A stretch of 64,000 bases of DNA from CAG-177 sp964587915 (lineage in GTDB: Bacteria; Bacillota; Clostridia; Oscillospirales; Acutalibacteraceae), in the NCBI GenBank assembly GCA_964587915.1, contig CAZPMK010000003.1, positions 39,227 to 103,226 of the forward strand, given 5' to 3'. The notes under the pieces are model-generated. The model had not been told where the DNA came from, searched no databases, and saw nothing but the letters and a program-made list of their open reading frames with translations. A program made the position numbers and the translations under genes. Below, one piece after another: positions 52,034 through 60,100 of the stretch. Position 1 is the first letter of the stretch, and each line of letters opens with the position of its first letter.

Positions 52034-52693
52034 ATGGAAGCATATAAAAGAGAATTTATTGAATTTTTGGAAGGTGCCGGTGTGCTGAAATTCGGCGATT
52101 TTACTGCCAAAAGTGGTAGAAAAATCCCTTATTTTATCAATGCGGGTGAAATCAAAACAGGCAATCAAATATCCCGTCTCGGCGAATTTTATGCCAAGGC
52201 TTACGCCGAAAAAATAGGTAATAAGCGAACCGTGCTTTACGGTCCCGCATACAAAGGAATACCCATTGCCGTATCCGTTGCCTGTGCTCTGTCAAAGAAC
52301 GGGCTTGATGTTCCGTTTTTCTTCAACAGAAAAGAGGAAAAGGATCACGGTGAGGGCGGCGTATTCGTCGGATATAAACCTACCTGCGGCGAAGAGGTTG
52401 TCATCGTTGAGGATGTCATAACAGCCGGTACCGCTATCAGGGAAAGTATGTCAATATTATCCAAACTTGACAGCGTTAAAGTTGCCGCCGTTTTCGTCAT
52501 GGTTGACCGTAAAGAAAAGGGTTTGACCGAGAAATCCGCCATGGCTGAAATCGGTGAGGAATTCGGCTTCCCCGTTTTCTCCGTAGTTGATGTTTACGAC
52601 ATTATAGAGTACCTCGAGGAGAAGCCCGAAAATCTTGAAAACGTCAACCGTATCAAGGCTTATCTTGCCGTGAACGGTGCAAAAGAGGGCTAA
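52034..52693 (+). CDS. pyrE: Orotate phosphoribosyltransferase
   Basis: A 219-residue transferase that joins orotate to PRPP. The signature VVIVEDVITAGTAIRESM is the PRPP-binding loop; FFFNRKEEKDHGEGGVF holds the flexible catalytic loop. The length is typical. An AAGGAGAAG ribosome site precedes the ATG. It lies 24 bases after pyrF. Confidence 0.95.
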   Translation: MEAYKREFIEFLEGAGVLKFGDFTAKSGRKIPYFINAGEIKTGNQISRLGEFYAKAYAEKIGNKRTVLYGPAYKGIPIAVSVACALSKNGLDVPFFFNRKEEKDHGEGGVFVGYKPTCGEEVVIVEDVITAGTAIRESMSILSKLDSVKVAAVFVMVDRKEKGLTEKSAMAEIGEEFGFPVFSVVDVYDIIEYLEEKPENLENVNRIKAYLAVNGAKEG

Positions 52694-52694
52694 A

Positions 52695-53618
52695 ATGAGA
52701 AGTATAATTGATATCTCCGATTTGTCGGTTGATGAAATTAACGAGCTGACCGAAACCGCTCTTGACATCATCGACAATCCCGAAAAATACGCACACAAAT
52801 GTGCCGGCAAAAAGCTCGCAACCCTGTTTTTTGAGCCGTCAACACGCACTCGTCTCAGCTTTGAAGCCGCAATGTATGAGCTGGGCGGCAACGTTCTCGG
52901 CTTTTCCGAGGCTCAAAGCTCCTCTGCCGCAAAGGGTGAAAGCATTGCCGATACCGCCAAAACCGTGAGTTGCTACGCCGATATAATCGCAATGAGGCAT
53001 CCCAAGGAGGGTGCGGCTCTTGTTGCGGCAAATAACGCCGGTGTACCCGTTATCAACGCCGGTGACGGCGGACATTGCCACCCCACGCAGACCCTTGCCG
53101 ACCTACTCACAATAAAGCGTGAAAAGGGCGGTTTCGACAATCTTACCGTCGGATTTTGCGGCGATTTGAAGTTCGGCAGAACCGTTCATTCGCTCATTAC
53201 GGCACTCAGCCGTTACAGCGGAATCAAGCTGATTTTGATTTCTCCCGAGGAATTGAAATTACCAAGTTATGTAAAAAAAGACATAATTACGGAAAAAGGC
53301 ATTGAATACGAACAGACCACCGATCTCGAATCCGTCATCGGTAAGCTCGACATTCTTTACATGACCAGAGTACAGCGTGAACGCTTCTTCAATGAGGAGG
53401 ATTATCTGCGTCTCAAGGACAGCTATATTCTTACTCCCGACAAGCTGAAAAACGCCAAATCTGACCTTGCGATAATGCATCCTCTGCCCCGTGTAAACGA
53501 AATCGCCGTAGCCATTGACAACGACCCGAGAGCCTGTTATTTCAAGCAAGTTCTCAACGGAAAATATATGCGTATGGCACTCATTTTGAAGCTGTTAAAG
53601 GAGGCGGGAACGATATGA
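52695..53618 (+). CDS. pyrB: Aspartate carbamoyltransferase catalytic subunit
   Basis: A 307-residue catalytic chain. LFFEPSTRTRLSFEAAMYEL carries the carbamoyl-phosphate site, SIADTAKTVSCYADIIAMRH the Ser/Lys region, and IMHPLPRVNEIAVAID the HPLPR loop. I start at the ATG at 52695, immediately after the pyrE stop, with AGAGGG upstream. Its stop overlaps the pyrI start by 4 bases, consistent with an E. coli-like holoenzyme of both chains. Confidence 0.95.
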   Translation: MRSIIDISDLSVDEINELTETALDIIDNPEKYAHKCAGKKLATLFFEPSTRTRLSFEAAMYELGGNVLGFSEAQSSSAAKGESIADTAKTVSCYADIIAMRHPKEGAALVAANNAGVPVINAGDGGHCHPTQTLADLLTIKREKGGFDNLTVGFCGDLKFGRTVHSLITALSRYSGIKLILISPEELKLPSYVKKDIITEKGIEYEQTTDLESVIGKLDILYMTRVQRERFFNEEDYLRLKDSYILTPDKLKNAKSDLAIMHPLPRVNEIAVAIDNDPRACYFKQVLNGKYMRMALILKLLKEAGTI

Positions 53619-54031
53619 ATATTGACTCCATAAACAACGGCATCGTTATCGACCATATCACGGCGGGCTGCGGAATGCGTCTTTATGAGCTTCTCGGCCT
53701 CGATTCACTCGATGTTTCCGTTGCGATAATCAAGAATGTTGCAAGTAAAAAAATGGGAATAAAAGACATAATTAAGATAGACGCCGATATCCCCGTCAAC
53801 TTTGATGTCATAGGCTTTGTAGACCCCGATGCAACGGTCAATATTATCAAAAACGGAGTGCTTGCCGAAAAGAAAAGCATCTCCATGCCCGAAACGCTGA
53901 CGAACGTTATAAAATGCAAAAATCCGCGCTGTATAACTTCGACCGAGCAGGAGCTTGACCACATTTTCAGGCTCACCGACAGCAAGGCAAAAACATACCG
54001 CTGTATCTACTGCGAAACGAAAGCTCAATAA
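53615..54031 (+). CDS. pyrI: Aspartate carbamoyltransferase regulatory subunit
   Basis: A 138-residue regulatory chain. GIVIDHITAGCGMRLYELLG starts the nucleotide-binding domain; the C-terminal zinc domain has CKNPRC (Cys-x4-Cys) and CIYC (Cys-x2-Cys), exactly as in known PyrI. With PyrB it forms an allosteric enzyme inhibited by CTP. Coupled to pyrB through ATGA. The operon ends here with a terminator. Confidence 0.95.
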   Translation: MNIDSINNGIVIDHITAGCGMRLYELLGLDSLDVSVAIIKNVASKKMGIKDIIKIDADIPVNFDVIGFVDPDATVNIIKNGVLAEKKSISMPETLTNVIKCKNPRCITSTEQELDHIFRLTDSKAKTYRCIYCETKAQ

Positions 54032-54044
54032 TCTGCTGTTATTT

Positions 54045-54074
54045 CCGCCGAGGAATTTTCTTCGGCGGTTTTTT
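54045..54074 (+). terminator. Terminator of the pyr operon
   Basis: CCGCCGA and TCGGCGG form a perfect 7-bp stem around a ten-base loop, followed by TTTTTTAT. Confidence 0.85.
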
Positions 54075-54142
54075 ATATAATGTGTAAATGATGTTTAGTT
54101 CGAAATTAACATTGTAAAATCGAATATTTTTACGATAAACTG

Positions 54143-54171
54143 TTGACAAACGCATTATATTGTATTATAAT
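54143..54171 (+). promoter_or_regulatory. Consensus promoter of the HPrK-like/radical SAM operon
   Basis: TTGACA (54143-54148, perfect), 17-base spacer, TATAAT (54166-54171, perfect). The best promoter in the window. Confidence 0.85.
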
Positions 54172-54199
54172 TTACGTATAAAATAATGGAGTAGTTTTA

Positions 54200-55054
54200 T
54201 TGGAGAAATTATTTAGAATTTGCAATCACGATATTTCGATTACTGCACCGCACTTTGTGAGTGGCAATGCGGATTGGGAGGCTTTTGAAGCCCGTGAGTT
54301 TAACGGCGGGGTGAATATCCGCTGTATCGTCAACGACCGTTTGCCCGAAGTCACTGCCGAAAAATGCGGCAAGAATGCGGACGTAACCGTTTATTCGTGT
54401 AAAGAGAGGGTGTATCGCAAAATCGCCATGGGTTCGGCACAGGGTGTCCTCAGTGTCTACTCCCCTTTGAATCCCGATGAAAGCACGGCGTACTTCACCC
54501 GCGAGAGCTTTTCTACCATGACGGATTCCCGCTATATGTGGAATTCTCTTGCACTGCCTCAGCTTTTTCTTCTGCGTAAAACGCTGTTTCTCCATTCTTC
54601 ATATGTGGATATCGGCGGCAAAGCGCTGCTGTTCTCTGCTCCGTGCGGAACCGGCAAAAGCACTCAGGCGGAATTGTGGCGAACCTTCCGTCAAGCCGAG
54701 ATAATCAACGGCGATAAATCGGGGATTTCCGTTTGCGACGGCATTTACGCCCACGGCGTTCCCTTTTGCGGAACAAGCGGAATTTGCAAAAACCGTACCC
54801 TGCCGCTCGGCGCTGTTGTGTTTCTTTCGCAGTCGCCCGAAAATCATATTCGCCGCTGCTCGGGAATTGAGGCAGTTCAGCTCTTTATGAGCAATACATA
54901 TCTTGATTTTCTCGCACCGCAGGAACAAAGAATGTTCGTTGATACCGCAATTGAAATAATAAATAAAACTCCTGTTTATTTTTACGGCTGTACCCCCGAT
55001 GAAAGGGCGGTTACGGCTCTCGAAAAAGTATTGAAATCCGAGGGTGTGGTTTGA
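54200..55054 (+). CDS. HPr-kinase-like P-loop protein
   Basis: A 284-residue protein. The N-terminal 100 residues are beta-rich with no familiar motif. The C-terminal half is HPr-kinase-like: ALLFSAPCGTGKSTQAELWR (Walker A, residues about 147-166), then IINGDKSGISVCDG, the usual second Asp, and YAHGVPFCGTSGICKNR. Such HPrK-like proteins are not true HprK (no HPr-site signature, no ptsH nearby); several are tied to peptide natural-product clusters. The start is a TTG at 54200, with GGAG nine bases upstream. The next gene, a radical SAM/SPASM enzyme, overlaps its stop (TGATG), so both act together. Confidence 0.75.
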   Translation: MEKLFRICNHDISITAPHFVSGNADWEAFEAREFNGGVNIRCIVNDRLPEVTAEKCGKNADVTVYSCKERVYRKIAMGSAQGVLSVYSPLNPDESTAYFTRESFSTMTDSRYMWNSLALPQLFLLRKTLFLHSSYVDIGGKALLFSAPCGTGKSTQAELWRTFRQAEIINGDKSGISVCDGIYAHGVPFCGTSGICKNRTLPLGAVVFLSQSPENHIRRCSGIEAVQLFMSNTYLDFLAPQEQRMFVDTAIEIINKTPVYFYGCTPDERAVTALEKVLKSEGVV

Positions 55055-56130
55055 TGGTGAGTGACTATGACCGCCTGATGACCGTGCTTTTTGCAAAGGC
55101 AGATACAAGCAAGTCTCCGCTGAGCGGCTCATTTGAGCTTACCTCACGATGTACTCTTGACTGCAGGATGTGCTATATTCATCGCCGCGAGAATGACAAA
55201 TCGGCAATAAGCGGTGAAAAAGATACTGCATTTTGGATTGACCTTGCCCGAAAAGCAAAGGATGCCGGGACTCTGCTCCTGCTTCTGACGGGCGGCGAAC
55301 CCATGGTACGCGGTGATTTTGATGAAATATATCTCGAATGCAAAAAGCTCGGGCTTCTCGTTTCGGTCAATACCAATGCAACACTTATTGATGAAAAAAA
55401 GCTCCGCCTTTTTACCGAATATCCGCCGCTGCGGCTTAATATAACGCTTTACGGCACTTCAAGAGAAACCTATGCGAACCTTTGCGGCAATGCCGATGCA
55501 TATGACAGAGTTGTCAACGCAATACATGAGCTGAAAAAAGCCGGCGTGAATATGAAACTGAATTTCAGTATCACTCCGTATAATTCGGCGGATGCCGCCA
55601 AGGCTCAGGAATTTGCAAAGGAGCTTGAATTGCCCGTTCAATCAACAAGTTATATGTTCTCACCCGTGCGTGCGTGCGGCGAAACGGTCAGACTCTCCGC
55701 AAAGGATGCGGCAAGAGTGCATTTTGAATGGAAGAAACGGCAAAATGCCGATGCGGATTTCAAAAGCCTTTTGCAAGAGAGCTTGCCGGACGAATCGTGC
55801 GATATCATGTGCGGAGAAAAAATTAACTGCCGTGCGGGGCTGTCCTCTTTTTGGGTGACGTGGCAGGGAGAAATGACCCCGTGCGGAATGATGACCGCTC
55901 CGAGTGCTCCCGCAGAGGATTTTTCCGAAGCGTGGAAAACGATATGCGCAGAGCGGGAGAAAATTTATCTTCCGAAAAAATGTGCGACTTGCCGAATACG
56001 AAATCTGTGCGACCTGTGTGCCGCCGTTTCCGTGGCTGAAACAGGCAAAAGTGATGCCGTCCCGCAATACGCTTGCGAAAAAGCCCACGAATATGCACGC
56101 CTGTGCCGTGAATATATACACAGCGAGTGA
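55054..56130 (+). CDS. Radical SAM/SPASM peptide-maturase-like protein
   Basis: A 358-residue radical SAM enzyme. FELTSRCTLDCRMCYIHRRE holds the CxxxCxxC cluster motif; LLLLTGGEPMVRGDF follows. The C-terminal SPASM domain has CGEKINCRAG, TPCGMM, CATCRIRNLCDLC and YACEKA, enough cysteines for two auxiliary Fe-S clusters. SPASM enzymes usually modify ribosomal peptides or activate sulfatases. No sulfatase lies here, and no PqqD/RRE gene or obvious precursor peptide was seen. It is cotranscribed with the HPrK-like gene. ATG at 55054. Confidence 0.85.
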   Translation: MVSDYDRLMTVLFAKADTSKSPLSGSFELTSRCTLDCRMCYIHRRENDKSAISGEKDTAFWIDLARKAKDAGTLLLLLTGGEPMVRGDFDEIYLECKKLGLLVSVNTNATLIDEKKLRLFTEYPPLRLNITLYGTSRETYANLCGNADAYDRVVNAIHELKKAGVNMKLNFSITPYNSADAAKAQEFAKELELPVQSTSYMFSPVRACGETVRLSAKDAARVHFEWKKRQNADADFKSLLQESLPDESCDIMCGEKINCRAGLSSFWVTWQGEMTPCGMMTAPSAPAEDFSEAWKTICAEREKIYLPKKCATCRIRNLCDLCAAVSVAETGKSDAVPQYACEKAHEYARLCREYIHSE

Positions 56131-56214
56131 GCTGTTGATTTCTTGTCATTGTGCTTCACCGAAAGCTGAAATTGAACTACAGCAAGAAGCAGGTAACTTA
56201 GCAAGGTATTCAAC

Positions 56215-56577
56215 ATGAACAGAAAACACAACCCCGACCTAACTGAAAACGCACGTAAACTGCGTAGCAATATGACCAAGGAAGAACGGCGTTTGTGGTA
56301 TGATTTTTTACGCTCATACCCAATACGTTTTTTACGGCAAAAGGTCATTGATAACTACATCGTTGATTTCTACTGTCATAGTGCAAAACTCATAATAGAG
56401 CTTGACGGTTCTCAACATTACGAAAAATGCGGTCAATTGAAAGATAAAATCCGCACCAAAAAAATTGAGGACAGAAATTTGTTCGTGGTTCGCATACCGA
56501 ATAATGAGATTAACGAAAATTTCTACGGCGTTTGTGAATACATTGACACTTTAGTTAAAGCACAGATGAATAAATGA
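56215..56577 (+). CDS. DUF559 family endonuclease-like protein
   Basis: A 120-residue protein with MTKEERRLWYDFLRSYPIRF, FLRQKVIDNYIVDFYCHSAK and LIIELDGSQHYEKCGQLKDK, the hallmarks of DUF559, a Vsr-like PD-(D/E)xK nuclease fold (Asp in VDFYC, Glu-Leu-Asp in IIELDG). The active-site residues look complete. Function in Clostridia is unknown; the genes are often solitary and mobile, and one lies here right beside repeat copies. AAGG precedes the ATG by eight bases. Confidence 0.88.
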   Translation: MNRKHNPDLTENARKLRSNMTKEERRLWYDFLRSYPIRFLRQKVIDNYIVDFYCHSAKLIIELDGSQHYEKCGQLKDKIRTKKIEDRNLFVVRIPNNEINENFYGVCEYIDTLVKAQMNK

Positions 56578-56586
56578 TCAATTTTC

Positions 56587-56772
56587 GGCCCCCTTGCCTA
56601 AAGGGGGCAGTGCGAATGAAGTTCGCACGGGGGATATTGAATTTTCAGCGAAAATTCAACCGACACGGTTTTCCGTGGCGGAACACCTCTACCGGATTTA
56701 GCACGGCTTCGCCGTGAGAATCCCTCCGACTTCGCCTTACGGCTCAGCCACCTCCCTTTAGGCAAGGGAGGC
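56587..56772. repeat. Structured palindromic repeat, copy A (MITE-like)
   Basis: A 186-bp element beginning GGCCCCCTTGCCTAAAGGGG and ending CCTCCCTTTAGGCAAGGGAG plus GC. Each end is itself a hairpin, and the two ends are also complementary to each other. Internal hairpins include GCGAATGAAGTTCGC, GAATTTTCAGCGAAAATTC and CACGGCTTCGCCGTG. No coding capacity. It begins 10 bases after the DUF559 stop. Identical to copy B. Confidence 0.85.
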
Positions 56773-56889
56773 AAGCGAAAATTGATAAATGCCTTTTGGC
56801 AACAATACTCAAACTTTGTTTGGGTTTGATATATAAGATAAATATTTAGGTAATATCTTTGAACGGTTCACGGCTTCGCCGCACCTTTC

Positions 56890-57075
56890 GGCCCCCTTGC
56901 CTAAAGGGGGCAGTGCGAATGAAGTTCGCACGGGGGATATTGAATTTTCAGCGAAAATTCAACCGACACGGTTTTCCGTGGCGGAACACCTCTACCGGAT
57001 TTAGCACGGCTTCGCCGTGAGAATCCCTCCGACTTCGCCTTACGGCTCAGCCACCTCCCTTTAGGCAAGGGAGGC
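56890..57075. repeat. Structured palindromic repeat, copy B (MITE-like)
   Basis: Identical over its full 186 bp to copy A, in the same orientation, 303 bp further on. It ends about 70 bp before the start of the giant VWA gene. The segment between copies (56773-56889) shows no gene. Confidence 0.85.
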
Positions 57076-57147
57076 GTGAAAGCGGGCGAGGGGGGCAGTA
57101 AATTGAGCAAAGATATTGCCGAAAAGAAAAGTATATGGAGGTAAAAC

Positions 57148-60100
57148 ATGAAAACATCCAAGAAAATCATTTCGATGCTGCTCTGTGTTGTGATGGTTGC
57201 ATCGACGTTCTGCGGATTGGGCTTAGTGCTCGATGATTTTGTTGCAGAAGCGGCGTTCAATCCGAACATCAAAATAACGCACGCAGAGAGCGGCATCACC
57301 ATAACTCAGCAAAGAGTTGTTAATGCCGCTAACGATGCTTATCTTTCAACCTATCAGGGATATCAAAACCGTTTCTTCAACGGCAACCGTTCCAACGCTC
57401 CGACGAATTTTGTTATCCCCGGTCTGTCTGCTACGGATAATTACATTCCTCAGGGTCTTGCGTATTGGGAAGATATGGACTGGTTCCTTATTTCCGCATA
57501 TGACAATAGCAGTGCAAAGAAAAATTCCGTTGTTTATGCGATTGATGCAAAAACTGCAGAATTTGTTAAACTTTTTGTTCTTAAAAATACTGACGGAACA
57601 AACTGCAACACCCACGGCGGCGGTCTTTCAGCTTCCAAATACAACCTTTATTACACCGATTCCGGCAGCCGTATAGCTTATGTTTCTCTTGACGCAATGG
57701 CAAAAGCGGTTGAAAACACCGATGCAGCTTATATCCAGTTTGCCGACAGAATGAACCTTTGCGGTGAGCTTAACAGTGCTTCCACCTCCTACTGCTCCTA
57801 CGGTTCCGGCACTCTTTGGACGGGCAACTTCTACATCAAAAATAATGATGATTACGGAACACTGGGTAACCAGGACTACGGTTCAATGCTTTTGGGCTAC
57901 AAGCTGTTCGGCAACAGCTCAAAAGAAGAGTGGTATTATCTCAGAAACAATTTCAATCTCGTTACGCTTAATTCCACTGGCGAAACAACGGTAACTTCCG
58001 GCAATGCGAGCATGAAATATACCACAACAAATGATGACGGTGCCAATGCCGAAATCAAAGGACAGGTTACCGCCACCGCTGCAACGAGCGAAATTACCGC
58101 AGCTTTCGGCTACACTTCAAACGCTTGGAACAAGAATATTTCCGGAGAAAAAGCGTATTATGACAGCAGTACAAACTGCATTACTGTCGGTGAAGAATAT
58201 GTAATCGAATACGATACCACATACAAGAATACCGATGTTTACATTTTCTCTCCCACCGGCAAGCACATGGATGTCAGCCAATGGGTCACTCCCACTCAGC
58301 TTGAAGACGGCAGATGGCATTACAGAGCGGTATTCAAGGCAGGTACAAAGCCGGCGGGCGCCGACAGTAACTGGGATACCGTTGCCGCAGATGATGCAAA
58401 CTTTACCGGCAAGTACACCATCCGTTTTGGCATTGATAACGTTCCGGTGGGTACTACCAATTTCACAATCAGCAACCTTAAAATAACGAATAACCGCCAT
58501 GAGTCTTGGGCAAATACCGACTACGAGGGCATAAGCTGTGTAGGTAACCCCTATTATGTTGTTGCTTTCACCGGCGGTAAAAACAACATTGATAAAATCC
58601 AGTACGCAATTCACGACCAAGGCAAGCTCTACCTCAGCCGTTCCTATTCAAGAACAACCGGTAGCAGCCACATCAGAGAGTTTTCGGTCGGCTTCGTTGA
58701 TATCAACACCCCCGGTGATGCCGGTATCACGGTAAACGGCAGAAACAGAAAATGTTATCTTGTTGACTATTCGAAAAACTTCACGCTCTTCGGCGGCAGC
58801 GGTGCGGCAAACGGCGGCAGCGGAAACAAATCGCAAATGCTTTACATGGGCGAGGGTCTTATTTCCGTTGGAGATAACCTCTATATTCTTAACGAGTCCT
58901 CAGCATGGAAATATAACGGCGGCGAAAGCAACAAATGCCCCGAGCCGATTGATGTCCTTTGGGAAATCGACCACCATGCACTTTTGAACGAAGAAAAGAG
59001 CTACGATGACACAACCGCTTCGCATTACGAAAAGGTCACCAGCTTGAATGATATCAACATGGGCGATGATTATCTTATCGTTCATGAGTCCCCCGTTAAG
59101 GACCCGCTCACGCAGAAGAATATCATTTATGCTCTTGATGCATTCGGCGGCTACGGCGACAGATATCTGCCGAAATACGATAACAGCTCCAACAGCCCCA
59201 CACAGGCGTTGACCGGTGACTCGATGGGCGTTGTCGGCTACGAGATAAAGGATTATACCATTGACGGCAACAAGCTCCATATCAATGCCGAGGACGATGC
59301 TCACACCTCCATGCGCTGGCAGATAAAGAACTCGGGCACAACAACGCTCGAAATCAACAGCAAGGAATTGCATTTTGCTTCAAATAAGCACTTCAATTTC
59401 GGTCAGCGACTTTTCACGATGATGAGTGACACCAGCGCCGGTGTACATGACATTCGCTTGGAGGAATACGGCGACGAGGCGGGCAATTTTGTCATTTACA
59501 ATACCAACGGATATTATCTGTGGTGCAACGACGGCTCGAATCAAAGCTATATTGATACCTATACGGATTATTACAGAAACCATTCAAACCTCGGTTATCT
59601 TCCTAACTATAATAACACCGACGAGCTTCCGGGTACTTTCCACGCCGATGCAAAGAGAGCATCGACTGCGGGCGGCAACCTCACGGGCGGCGATGTCGGA
59701 GCGGATATGACGATAATCAATATCTACAAGCGTGTTCCCGACCCGTATTCATCGGCATATGAATCGAGAGTTTACTCCGATTTGAGAGCAGAGCTTCAAG
59801 CGGACGGTACATACAATATTATTCTTGAAACCTACGCAAACAGCCCCTTGCAGTATCAAAAGCTCTCCGCACAGAGACCTACGGATTTTATCTTCCTCTT
59901 GGACGGTTCTTCATCAATGTGGGTTAATAAGGACACATCAGTTGGTTATCACCATGATACGAGCTGGAATGCACTTCAAATGGGACAAATCGGCGGCTAT
60001 AATCCCGAGAATAAAGATAATTGTTACAATATAGAATATAAAAGTAGTTTCTATTTCAGACTTCCCGATGGAGAATATGCTCCGATTTCAGTTGCTGTAA

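Larger units (their letters stand above)
56578..57147. other. Gene-free region before the VWA gene
   Basis: A 570-bp gap occupied by repeat copies A and B plus a 117-bp AT-rich spacer. No clear promoter for the VWA gene was found; the AT-rich stretch 56830-56870 is the only plausible place. Confidence 0.6.

Noticed and set aside
56135..56218. A 27-codon frame from TTG, containing Cys-His-Cys, whose stop overlaps the DUF559 start (ATGA); considered as precursor for the radical SAM enzyme.
   Set aside because: The ribosome site is weak, the composition is not precursor-like after the first residues, and the overlap may be chance.
57148..57420. Sortase or S-layer anchoring signals for the VWA protein.
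   Set aside because: Both ends were read; there is no LPxTG-like motif, SLH repeat or dockerin.
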